NCBI GenBank assembly: GCA_037951105.1
Contig: JBAMJV010004280.1
Span: 1 to 64,000, forward strand
DNA length: 64,000 nucleotides
Direction of reading: 5' to 3'
Source of the DNA: Echinarachnius parma
Lineage: Eukaryota; Echinodermata; Echinoidea; Clypeasteroida; Echinarachniidae
The notes beneath the pieces were generated by a model. The model saw nothing but the letters and a program-made list of their open reading frames with translations. It had not been told where the DNA came from and did not search any database. Shown here in pieces: positions 47,105 to 58,196 of the stretch. Position numbers and translations under genes: made by a program. Positions within the stretch are counted from its first letter, which is position 1; every line of letters begins with the position of its first letter.

Positions 47105-47933
47105 ATATATCTATAATATATATGTAGTTATAATAATAACTAGATGTTGAATTCGTCACTCTTGACGAATTAAGGTTATACGTACGGAAATACGATATGA
47201 TGATATTGACTTTCCAACCCGTAATATAATGATATAAGTACATTTATTGATATAAATGAATTACATAAAAAGGGTAACAATATTATTTATGGCATTCAAC
47301 TGTAATCAAAAGGGGAGTGGGAAGCTCTTAAATTTACCAAAATGACTGTAAAATGGCTCTTTACTTGACGTCTTATTTCGACCATATCATAACTTTCCCT
47401 TGGGCGATTTTGGGCCGGATTCGAGTATATTAAAGCTGAGTTTCCGCTACACAATCACCTATTCGATTTTCTTTTACAGTTTGAGTACGGGAACAGGTCG
47501 TAATTGAAGGTTGAACTTTTATTTTACTTTATCGTGCATAGCCTTTAACAAGGCTTCGTGTCTCAAGCAAGCAATGGCTGCGCTGCATGCAGGATCAGGA
47601 ACGACTGAACGCCTGATGGAGGCTATCTGGCGAGTGATGAATTCACGTGCGATCCCCCCGCCTTTACGCATCTAGTGGCTCATGAATATGCATAAGCTTG
47701 ATTTAATGAATCATGCATAGTAGTTTTGTGATATTTACTGCACTGCACTGAGCACACGTCTTTCTGTCTCTCCCATTTAAATACAGTACATGACTGTGCA
47801 GTCACACGTCTCTATGCCTCTCCCATTTAAATATGAACTACGTGTACGTCCGCATACACGCACAGTACATAGCATTGTATACACAAACACATCCCTGTGT
47901 AAGATGGGTGTGTAAGATGGGCGCGGCCCGGAC

Positions 47934-47965
<32 letters not shown>

Positions 47966-48950
47966 TGCATTTGCATTGCATCTGACCTTTGTATCGCTTC
48001 AGCGTGTACGTCGCTTCATTGTACGTGTGTTTGTGTGGTATAGTTTGTGTCTTGCGTTGGGCAATGATGCATAATGCATGAGTACGTGATAACCCAGCTT
48101 CCTGATTGGGTTCTACCTGTAGGTAGAGGAATTCAATACTTAACAAAAGAAATTCATAGGAGAGCAATCCAGATGAGAAGAGGCTGTCTCGGCAAATGAT
48201 TGTGCAGGGTAGTCGCGCTGTCCAGTCGTTCCTGCATAATGCATACTATACCGTGCATTCAACTCAGCTCAGACGAGACATGCCTTGTCAAGAGGCTATA
48301 TCGTGCACTATGGAAACTTTACAGAATCTGATTGGCCATTGTTAGGTATGTCAAAATATGTGCAACTCATACTCTTTCAGAATATGAAAAAATATTTGGA
48401 TATATGTATGTATCAAAGAAGTTATGACCGATAAGTGAAGGGCATGTTTGACCAGATTTAGCAAATTTTCACACTCGTACGCGATTTCAACTTTTACCGT
48501 CAATATGATGACTTTATAACATTTACTTGGCATAAATGAAGTATGAATTTGTATCTACAACTCATAATCTATTCGAATATAAAAAGAATATTGGGTGTTT
48601 GTGGACTTTTTAAAAAGTATGGCTGAATACAAAAAGGATGTTTTTACCATATTTTGCCATTTTGTGTGCGCGCGTAATTTTGACTTTGACGCGCGCGTAC
48701 ACCGTTATTATGAGTCAAGAATGGCTCAAATTAATAGGGTGCATTCGTGAATGTATACGGATTGCAAAACATGTGAAAAAACGACATTTGGTTTGTTCAT
48801 TTGCGTTACGCGCGCAGATACGGGCGCGCCGACGTGCACGCGCGGAAATTTTTGAAACGCTTAAAATTGTCTGAAGCATATAGTAAATTACTCGGGTTAG
48901 GGTTTTGAATAGTTTTTTGACGGACGCATTTGTATAGAATTTGAATCTAG
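47105..48950. other. intron between exons 2 and 3
   Basis: The flanks are homologous to the intron between exons 4 and 5; the middle is not. It holds a (GT)n at 47937-47964, a two-copy block CACACGTCT.T.TG.CTCTCCCATTTAAATA near 47753-47832, and a GCGCGC-rich stretch near 48664-48845. Confidence 0.6.
47937..47964. repeat. (GT)n microsatellite
   Basis: About 14 GT units. Confidence 0.9.
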
Positions 48951-49042
48951 CGCCTTTTGGAACTAACCTCTTCATTTATTTTCAACAAAAGCGTTATGTT
49001 TCTCAATGCATTTTAAAACTAAACTGCGCCATTAATATTTAC

Positions 49043-49077
49043 CTTTACCATTCCGAATATCAGTTCCAGAAGAATGC
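49043..49077 (-). CDS. exon 2: 35-nt micro-exon
   Basis: Phase 2 in, 1 out, acceptor ATCCGCAG and donor AAAG|GTAAAT. It reads HSSGTDIRNGK and links the ankyrin exon to the ZU5 exons. Near-identical to exon 4. Confidence 0.8.
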
Positions 49078-49360
49078 CTGCGGATAATAATAACAAAGAA
49101 AGCATTTGTTTAAGGTTTTTCCTAAAATTAAGATGCGGGCCATTTATATTTCGTCACAAAAGTTTTGATAATCCAATTTAAATTTTCAATAAAACATTTT
49201 TTGCTGAGTTTACAAGCAAACAATTATAATATCACTTTTTGTATGTACATATACATGTACATATCGACTTATACATTTTTTCCAATGATGACCCAAACTA
49301 AAGTATTTGGTATATTCCACAGATAATCAATTGCATTATTAGTAATTCAAAAATACGCAC

Positions 49361-52300
49361 CCCTCTTCCTTCTCCTCTGCGCTACATTCTGCTTCTTTCC
49401 GGAGAAGATAGTTGACAATATCGACGTGACCGTTGTGTGATGCATGATGCAGTGATGTTTGTCCATTAACATCATTCAGCCTCCAGTCGGCTCCTTGACG
49501 CACGGAATACTGTACAACCTCGAGCTGACCCTCTGATGATCCGATATGCGCTGCAGACATTCTAACTGAGATATTACAACGTATCTGGGACCCATCTGCG
49601 AGGATCTTTTTAATAACTTCCAATTGACCCCTCTGATGTGCATCAAACAACGCCTCCGTGGATGCATTTGCTTTGACTGAATCAACCAAGGCAGCTCCTC
49701 TCCTTCTGCTGAGCTTCACAACATTATCGACGCCTTGTGACAATGCATAATGTAATGGTGTGTTTATCAGAAGTTGTGTTATCTGAATATGCGGTTGCTT
49801 TGCTGAATGATGCAAGGTTGTGTGTCCATTAACATTTATCAGCTTCCAGTCGACTCCATGACACAAGAGACTGTTCTGCGCTGCATCAAACCACATCTTC
49901 CCAGATACGTTTGGTTTGTCTGAATCAACCAAGTCAGCTTCTCCCCTTGCGATGAGCTTCATCACATCTAAGAGTCCTCGAGTCAATGGATAATGTAGTG
50001 GCATGTTTCTGCCAGTATCGACAGCAAATAGCTCAGGACCATGGTTTCTCAGGAGTTCTGTTGTATGAAGGTACCCTCCCTCTGCTGCATGATGTAAGGC
50101 TCTGTGTTCATCAACATCTTTCAGCATCAAGTCGGCACCTTGGCACATGAGATGCTCTACAACCTCAAGCTGACCCTCTGATGATGCTGTGTGTAAATCA
50201 CTCATACCATCCTCGATGCGACAATTCATAGTCGCGCTATCTTCTGGGAGTAGCTCGACAATTTCTAGATGACCATTTTGGTATGCATCATACAACGCCT
50301 TCGTGGATGCATTTGGTTTGTCTGAATCAGCCAAATTGGCTCCTCTCCTGGTGATAAGCTTCACCACATCAGTGAACCCCCGCGTCAACGCATAATGTAG
50401 TGATGTATTCCCTATTACATCAAAAGTAAACATATCGGAACCCTTGTTTAACAGGAGCTCTACTGTATCGATATGACCTCCCCCTGATGCATAGAGTAGG
50501 GCTGTCCATCCCTTGTTGTCTTTATTATGGAGATTACATCCGGAGTTTAGCAATATTGACACGGCTTCTGAATTGCCCTTCGATGAAGATATGTGTAAGG
50601 CGGTCGTTCCTTCATTGCTTCGTGCATTGGGATCGCTTTTCTCGAACACCAAATAGTTGATTGTATCTAAATCTCCATGTCGTGCAGCATGATGTAGAGC
50701 AGTTTCTCCATGCTTATCAACATCGTCGACTTCAGCTCCATTGCTCACCAGATACTTGACGGTCTCCAGATGACCATTCATTGATGCCCAGTGAAGAGGA
50801 GTGAGTCGTTCCTTCCCCCCTCTCGTTCGGATTTCAGCTCCCTGACTTATAAGATATTTTACTATATCAAGTCGGTCATACGATGACTGTTTGTTGAGCT
50901 CCCTGTTTCGCTCACTTTCCCCTTCTTTAACATCAGCTCCACATCTCATGAGATATTCCAGAATTGACAAGTCTTTCCTTTCATCTAATGAACTTATAAA
51001 AGCCTCAATAGTGTTCAGGTCTGTTGCTGTTTCTAAATGAACCCTTGATACTGCTTGATGCAGAGCTGTCAAACCGCTGTTATCACATGTATTCACGTTA
51101 GCCCCTTGACTCATCAGATATTTCACTATATCTAGATATCCGAATAATGATGCTACGTGCAAGGCTGTGCATCCTTCATTATCTCCCTTGCTTACACTAG
51201 CCCCTTGATTGATCAGATGTTTCACTATATCAAGATGTCCTCTCCGCGATGCCTCGTTCAAAGCTGTCCATCCATCTGTATCACACGCTTTCACATTAGC
51301 TCCTTCATTTAGCAAATACTTCACTACATCCAGATGACCTTCAAGTGATGCGTTGGTCAGAGCATTACATTTATCATTATCCGCTTTGTTCACATCAGCC
51401 CCACGGCTCACGAGGTATTTCACTGTATCGATATGACCGCTCCCTGATGCTGCATGCAGTGCTGTCCTTCCATTATCACTTTCCGTGTTCACATCCGCCC
51501 CTTGGCTGATCAAGTATTTCACTGTATCGATATGACCTTTCCTTGATGCTGCATGTAGTGCTGTCCATCCAGTATCATTTCCCCTCTGTGCATCCGCCCC
51601 TTGACGGATGAGATATTTTATTGTATGAAGATGGCCGTTGTCGGATGCTAAGTTCAGGGATGTCCATCCATCATTGTCTCCCTTGTTCACATCTGCCCCT
51701 TGGCTGATCAGGTATTTCACTGTATCAATATGACCTTTCCATGATGCTGCATGCAGTGCTGTCCATCCATTATCACTTTCCGTGTTCACATCCGCCCCTT
51801 GGCTGATCAAGTATTTCACTGTATCGATATGACCTTTCCTTGATGCTGCATTTAGTGCTGTCCATCCAGTATTATTTCCCCTCTGTGCATCCGCCCCTTG
51901 ACGGATGAGATATTTTACTGTATGAAGATGGCCGTTGTCGGATGCTAAGTTCAGGGATGTCCATCCATCATTGTCTCCCTTGTTCACATCTACCCCTTGG
52001 CTGATCAGGTATTTCACTGTATCGATATGACCTTTCCATGATGCTGCATGCAGTGCTGTCCATCCATTATCACTTTCCGTGTTCACATCCGCCCCTTGGC
52101 TGATCAAGTATTTAACTGTATCGATATGACCTTTCCTTGATGCTGCATATAGTGCTGTCCATCCAGTATTATTTCCCCTCTGTACATCCGCCCCTTGACG
52201 GATGAGATATTTTACTGTATGAAGATGGCCGTTGTCGGATGCTAAGTTCAGGGATGTCCATCCATCATTCTCTCCCTTGTTCACATCTGTCCCCTGACTG

Positions 52301-53664
52301 ATCAGATATTTCACTGTAGCAAGATGGCCTTCCTGAGATGCATTGTGCAGGGCTGTACTTCCATCATTGTCTGCTTTGTTCATATCTGCCCCTTGAACTA
52401 TCAGATATTTCACCGTATCGAGATGACCTTGCAGTGATGCTGCATGTAGTGATGTCACACCACCATTCTCTGCCTTGTTCACATCTGCCCCTTGACCTAT
52501 CAAATATTTCACTATATTGAGATGACCTTGTAGTGATGCTGCATGTAGTGATGTCACTCCATCATTCTCTTCCTTGTTAACATCTGCCCCTTGATCTATC
52601 AAATATTTCACTATATTGAGATGACCTTGTAGTGATGCTGCATGTAGTGATGTCACTCCATCATTCTCTTCCTTGTTAACATCTTCCTCTTGACCTATCA
52701 AATATTTCACTATATCGAGATGACCTTCCAGTGATGCTGCATGCAGGGCCGTCTCTCCATCATCAATTCCCTTGTTGACATCCACCCCTTGACTGATCAG
52801 ATATGTCATTGTATCGATATGACCTTCCAGTGATGCTACATGCAGGGATGTCCCTCCATCGTCAATTCCCTTGTTCACATCCGCCCCTTGATTGATCAGA
52901 TATTTCACTGTATCAATATTATCTTCCCGCGATGCTGCATGCAGAGCTGTCCATCCATCATCATGTTCCTTGTTTACATCCGCCCCTTGACTGATCAGAT
53001 ATTTCACTGTATCAATATGACCTTCCTGGGATGCTGCATGCAGAGCTGTCCATCCATCATCATGTTCCTTGTTCACATCCGCCCCTTGACTGGTGGGATA
53101 TTCGACTGTATCAAGGTTACCGCTCTCTGATGACATATGAAGGGCTGTCCATCCATCATCATCTTTCTTGTTCACATCCGTCCCTTGACTGATCCGATAT
53201 TTCGCTGTATCGATATGACCTTCCAGTGATGCTGCATGCAGGACTACCCCTCCATCGTCAATTCCCTTGTTCACATCCGCCCCTTGACTGGTGGGATATT
53301 CGACGGTATCAAGGTGACCGCTCTCTGACGACATATGCAGAGCTGTCCCTCCATCATCCTTTCCCTTGATCACATCCGCCCCTTGAGTGATCAGATATTC
53401 GACTGTAAGGTGACCGCTCTCTGATGACATATGAAGGGCTGTCCATCCATCATCATCTTTCTTGTTCACATCCGCCCCTTGACTGATCATATATTTCACT
53501 GTATCATTATGACCTTCCCGTGATGCTTCATGCAGAGTTGTCCATCCATCATTTATTCCCTTGTTCACATCCGCCCCTTGGCTGATAAGACATTTCACTC
53601 TATCGATATGACCTTCCTTGGATGCTGCATGCAGGGCTGTGTGTCTACCAAAACGAGCACCCAT
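49361..53664 (-). CDS. exon 1: giant ankyrin-repeat array
   Basis: One 4304-nt exon starts at ATG 53662-53664 in a strong context (ACAATGG) and stays open for 1434 codons to the donor GG|GTGCGT. If unspliced, the frame ends seven residues later. It encodes about 40 ankyrin repeats of 33 residues with the consensus GxTALHAASxxGHxDxVKYLISQGADVNK. Ankyrin repeats stack into a solenoid that binds partner proteins. N-terminal and central repeats are near-identical, with a threefold 99-residue super-repeat (about 51430-52320) and a doubled repeat at 52506-52704. The last 350 residues are more diverged and form a longer three-fold block. Repeats GHLTVEYL and TVEYPTSQ have lost residues. No signal peptide is visible, so the array should be cytosolic. 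No other intron is needed. Confidence 0.95.
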
Positions 53665-54261
53665 TGTGTGCTAGTTTCGACTTAGTTTAACATGTTATTG
53701 TATCTTTACTAATGTACATAGCTCGATGTGTGAAAAGAAATTATCATCTATTCACGATTCAACGAGGTATAGTATGCTCAATTTAATCTTGATGTCGATG
53801 AATGTAGTCGGCTTGAAGTGTGCCTCCTGACGTTTCTGGCAAGACATAATGATAAAGGGGAACAAAAAAGCAGTGATTAGACAATGTGACTTTTAGAAGA
53901 TTATTAAAATCGGAAAAGAATCAACGTCTACGGCTTCAACTGTCTCAGCTGGGAATAAAACACAATAAGTTAGTCCCCCTAAACAACTGCTCATTGTTTC
54001 ATAACCAATCATTGTTCCATGATGTCATCTTACCAAAACAAAATTTACATTTTGTTATGTATATGATGTGCGAAAATCAGATATATTAATCACTTCATAG
54101 CTGAATGAGCACAAACAAAATTACCCAATGTCAAAAGTTACAAGAACTTGCGCATATGTACATTGTTGTGAAATATATATTTCTACATTACTAGAATACC
54201 AGATATTATCTGCACTAGATACATGAACGACATGCTAGAATATTTCTCTGTTGAGATTATT
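53665..54261. other. 5' flank of the ankyrin gene
   Basis: Upstream of the ATG there is no clear TATA box or conserved site. An untranslated first exon could end anywhere here; GAAACTAG just before the ATG could be an acceptor. Confidence 0.35.
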
Positions 54262-54263
54262 AT

Positions 54264-54851
54264 TCCTGGGAGAAATAATTGAATTGAATTGAATTGAATT
54301 GAATTGAATTTTATTAACCACTTTCATAAAAAAATTCAAATACAATATAAACACAAGTACAATTTACATAGATCATTACAATAATAAGTACAAAGTAAGT
54401 GTGATAACAAACAAACAATGGAAGAAAAAAAAAACAAGAAGAAGAGAAGAGAGAGGAAAGAAAAGAATTATGAAGTGGAAGGATCATCAGGAAAGTTGCG
54501 GAGAACTTATGAATAGATGACCCTAGAGCATTGAAAATAGAAAAAGGGTAAGAGGATACCTACAAAGGATAACGGAAGGGAGGGCTGTTGCATTTAAATT
54601 TGTTGCATTAAATACATTTTCAATTTTCTTTTAAAAGTGCTTAATGTTGCACACTGTTTAATGTCATTGGCAAGTTTGTTCCACAATAATGGTCCTTTAT
54701 ATAAAAATATAGAATTTGAAAAAGATTTACGGCCATATATTAATCGAGTGTCAGAGGCAAATCTCGTATTATAGTGATGCACATCACTGTTGCACTGAAA
54801 CATATTATTAAGTCATAGGTAATAAATTATGATAATAAGAGTACATAAATA
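54264..54851 (-). mobile_element. LINE B: 3' end (CR1/L2-like), separated piece
   Basis: On the minus strand it encodes HHYNTRFASD, YKGPLLWNKL and TFKRKLKMYL, the conserved C-terminal tail of CR1/L2/Jockey-group LINE polyproteins. After the stop there is a 3' UTR and a (TTCAA)n-type tail, seen as the GAATT repeat at 54266-54309. One frameshift lies around 54815. It continues in LINE B at 58197-59218 once the inserted LINE A is removed. Confidence 0.8.
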
Positions 54852-54935
54852 CACCAAGCTGGACTTCATGCGTGGACCGCATGCAAGCCGCCTCGTCACT
54901 CCTGCAACTCGGCAGTAAGATCGAACGAAAATGCG

Positions 54936-55772
54936 GTGAAATGTGTTTCATGTCATAAATGGATACACTTATTATGCTCAAAAATAGAAAATGATTTTTA
55001 TCATTCAGATTTGGACTGGATATGTTCTCATTGTCTATTTAGTGAACTCCCGTTTCAAGAAGAAGAAGACGATCACGTTGATGATATTGAAATTGATAAG
55101 GAAAATTCGGTTAACTCAGAGATTAATTTTGATGCTGTGTGTAGTGAACTTAAATCAATATCCGGTATAAGCATTGCTCATCTAAATGTTTGTTCGTTGT
55201 TGAAAAATATTGATGAGATAAGATTACTCTTGGATGAAGCAAAAATAAATATTTTGACGATGTGTGAGACTCGCCTAGATGGTTCTGTGTCGGATAATGA
55301 AATATGTATTGATGGCTACAATATTGTTCGTAACGATAGAAACAGAAATGGAGGTGGAGTTATTATGTATATACGGAACATAGTGGATTTCAAGATTCTT
55401 GCAGAATATCAGAACCACGATTTAGAAATTATTTGTATTCAAGTTAATTTGTATAAACAGAAACCTTTTATATTAATGTCCTGGTACAGACCACCGGACT
55501 CGAGTATAAATGTTTTTGATAAATTAGAAAATATCTTGCAAGACATTGAAACCCATTTATGTGATTTTGTTTTGGTTGGTGACTTAAATTGTGATGTATT
55601 ACACAACCCTCCATCAAACAATACTAATCGGCTGTGTAGAGTGGCAGATGAATATGGTTTGACACAATGTGTAAAGACAGCGACGAGGGTCTCAAAACAC
55701 TCTCAAACGCTAATTGACCATGTATATACTTCAGCAGTTGACAATGTTACTCGATGCAATGTTGTTCCATGA
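54936..55772 (+). pseudogene. LINE A ORF2, part 1: PHD-like motif and endonuclease
   Basis: The frame is open from before this point (the first codon here is GTG). It shows CVSCHKWIHLLC...WICSHC, the zinc-binding second half of a PHD-type finger found upstream of the nuclease in several LINE clades. The EEP endonuclease follows: SIAHLNVCSLL, MCETRLDGS, GGGVIMY, SWYRPPDSS, VLVGDLNCD and LIDHVYTS. The active-site Asn, Glu and Asp residues of these motifs are present. TGA at 55770-55772 interrupts just before SLSDHD. Confidence 0.85.
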
Positions 55773-57023
55773 AGTTTAAGTGACCATGATAATGTGATTT
55801 TTTCATGGCGTAAATGTAAACCGAGATTTGATGGAAATCACTGTTATATTACTTCACGTAATATTAAGAAAATTGATATTGAGTCTTTCGTTAGTGATCT
55901 TCGACAAATTTCTCTGAACGATGTTTTAGATGAAGATTCTATAGAAAATGCATATGCAATTTGGGTAAATAAAATTCGTTTTGTTTTGAATAAACATGCA
56001 CCAGTAAAAAAGAAAAGAATTCGACATCGAAAATCACCATGGATGACACGGGAAATTTGGGATCTAATTCGTAAGAGGGATAAAGCTAAAAAGACTGCTA
56101 AACGAACAAATACTGACTCTAGTTGGGAACATTTTAGAAAATTACGAAATCAAGTTACGTCGAATGTAAGAAAAGCTAAACGGAAATATATTATTGAAAG
56201 TATAAAAGAAAATATTGGTAATTCTACAATGATATGGAAAGTTTTCCGAGAATTGATTCCAACCTCTAAAGGCGTTAATGTAATTAGAAGAATAGTTTTT
56301 GAAGGAGTTGAATATAATGAACAGAAAAGTATTGCAAATGCTTTAAATGAGCACTTCTGTACCATAGCCTCGAATCGTGGACAAACTGTACAATTTAAAG
56401 ATAATCCCTTACAATTTGTGTCTAAAGTCAATACCACATTTAGCTTTAGTCAGGTGCCTGTTGAAGAAGTTCCATCTTGTATTTTGAAGGACTCGTCTCC
56501 ATTGATAATAGATTCGCTCACGCATTTGATAAATCTATCTTTAAGTGAAGGTGTAATACCGAGTGAATGGAAACGCGCTCGAATAACACCCCTTTTTAAA
56601 GGAGGTGATGCGAGTAATCCTATGAACTATAGGCCCATATCCGTACTACCTGTACTCTCGAAAATTCTAGAAAAAGTTGTTTTTAAACAAGTCTATATAT
56701 ATTTAAATGAACATGACTTGTTAATTAAAAATCAATATGGCTTTTGTCCAAAATTTTCATCCGAATTAGCATTATTGAATTTGACGGAAAATATTAGTAA
56801 GTCCATACATGGTGGGCAAGTTGTTGGTTTGGTGACCTTAGATCTTGAAAAGGCATTCGATATGGTGCCCCATGATATATTGATTGATAAATTAGAGTTT
56901 TGTGGGTTCCAGGATGAAGCGATACGATGGTTTAAAGATTATTTTAAACTCAGAAAACAGTTAACTGTTATCAATGGAAATGAATCAAAAGAAAAAGAAG
57001 TACATTGTGGTGTCCCTCAGTGA
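55773..57023 (+). pseudogene. LINE A ORF2, part 2: linker and reverse transcriptase fingers
   Basis: Same frame as part 1. After SLSDHD it has a basic linker (KKKRIRHRKSPWMT), then RT motifs: NYRPISVLPVLSKILEKV, NQYGF, and LDLEKAFDMVPHD with the first catalytic Asp. TGA at 57021-57023 falls inside the otherwise perfect GVPQ-x-SILGPL motif, where a Gly codon is expected. One base change separates GGA from TGA. Confidence 0.85.
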
Positions 57024-57920
57024 AGTATTCTGGGGCCACTTATGTTTACTATATACATGAATGATTTACCCAGTGTATTGAAGCATTGTAAAGTATCTTT
57101 ATACGCCGATGACACTTGTATATATTTTGCATCCAATGATCCTGCAGAACTAGAAAATATGATTAATGATGATTTATCATCTATCTATAATTGGTTGTTG
57201 CATAACAAACTCATGTTAAATGTCAAAACATGTAAATGTATGCTGATAGGTACACATTGCAAACATAAACGTTTTGAAAATATTAATATAAAAATCGATA
57301 ATTCCACTTTGATTAAAGTTGATCAATGTAAATATCTTGGTATTATAATTGATACAAACTTCCAATGGAAACCACAATGTGATAATGTAAAAACGAAAGT
57401 ACTTCGTAACTTTTATGTCCTTAGAAGGGCGCGGCCATACATTGATCAAAGCACGGCATTGTTACTGTATAATACGATGGTCCGACCACACTTTGAATAC
57501 TGTAGCACAATATGGATGAAGCCTAATACTTGTCAAATAAAAAGACTTCAGACCCTTCAAAATAGAGCCCTGAGAATAGTACTTAAAGTAGATTATCGCT
57601 TTAGTAGACAGAGGTTGTTCCAAATGTTACAAGTTGAATGCTTATGCGCTAAAGTAAAGAAAGACCTTGTTATTCTTGTTAAGCTCCTAAATAATTTATT
57701 GCCCGACATTCTTTCATTTGAAATTAACTATAAGGTATTTAATTATGGACTTAGAAACACTCAACGTACAATCCAACTTCCTAAGCCCCAAACAAACTTT
57801 TGTAAAAATAGTACGATTTATTTAGCATCGAAATTATTCAATAACCTTCCACAAAATGTTAGACTTGAAACCAGATTATCTTTGTTTGTAAAATATATTT
57901 CTTTCCCCATTGAACTGTAA
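57024..57920 (+). pseudogene. LINE A ORF2, part 3: RT palm to C-terminus
   Basis: Continues SILGPLMFTIYMNDLP, then LYADDTCIYF (YADD at 57102-57113), KTCKCMLIG, KYLGIIIDTNFQWKPQ and a C-terminal thumb region with RALRIVLK, ending at 57918-57920. Catalytic residues are intact, so only the two TGA codons and the 5' truncation are obvious defects. Confidence 0.85.
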
Positions 57921-58196
57921 CCATTTTGTTTAAATAGTAATAACATTTCCCATCAAACAGTAATTAATCACGACTTTGGGGATCTTTCAGACTTTAATGA
58001 TTATTTAATTGTACTGCAATTTTTTTTATTTTTTTTTAAATAAGCTTCTTTATTGTATCTTAATGTAAGTTTAATTTTGTATTTATGTAAACAATTGTAT
58101 TTTGTTTAATTTGTTTTCTGTATTTTGTATGTATATATACGGACTTGCTAAAAAAAAACCTGACGGCTGATAGCGAGTTTTTATTGCCGTGTTTAA

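Larger units (their letters stand above)
35046..53664 (-). other. gene model: ankyrin array - ZU5 - Ig-like - TM protein, 14 coding exons
   Basis: Coding exons in transcription order: 53664-49361, 49077-49043, 47046-46803, 46094-46060, 42704-42396, 42122-42031, 40752-40619, 40003-39969, 39591-39484, 39003-38903, 38452-38391, 37230-36419, 35709-35648, 35228-35046. Every junction has an AG acceptor and GT donor, and the phases join throughout (6516 nt, 2171 codons plus stop). Predicted order: about 40 ankyrin repeats, a half-ZU5/ankyrin chimera, a ZU5-like domain, a polar linker, a hydrophobic segment, an Ig-like and Cys-containing ectodomain, a Ser/Thr stalk, a TM helix and a 45-residue tail. 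Weakest links are the donor of exon 7 and whether exons 11-12 join the ankyrin gene. The alternative is that the Ig-like/TM exons form a separate gene whose first exon I have not found. Confidence 0.5.
54852..58196 (+). mobile_element. LINE A (CR1/L2-like) inserted into LINE B
   Basis: A near-complete ORF2 with a PHD-like half finger, AP-endonuclease and reverse transcriptase is followed by a short 3' UTR and an (AAAT)n-like tail. ATAAATA occurs on both sides (54845-54851 and 58197-58203) and fits a target-site duplication. Removing LINE A would bring the LINE B reading frame back together. It is truncated at the 5' end and carries two in-frame TGA codons. Confidence 0.8.

Noticed and set aside
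48638-48975. Overlapping Arg-rich frames on both strands
   Set aside because: They arise from GCGCGC-rich intron sequence, with no domain or splice support.
52840-53130. Plus-strand frames with a regular repeat (for example around 52338 and 52840)
   Set aside because: They are antisense shadows of the ankyrin repeats.
55770-55772. Selenocysteine or programmed readthrough at LINE TGA codons
   Set aside because: No SECIS-like or readthrough context was identified. Point mutation is simpler, so it is listed only as an observation.
54852-58196. Endogenous virus
   Set aside because: Endonuclease plus RT order, no LTRs, no gag/integrase/envelope and an A-rich tail make it a non-LTR retrotransposon.
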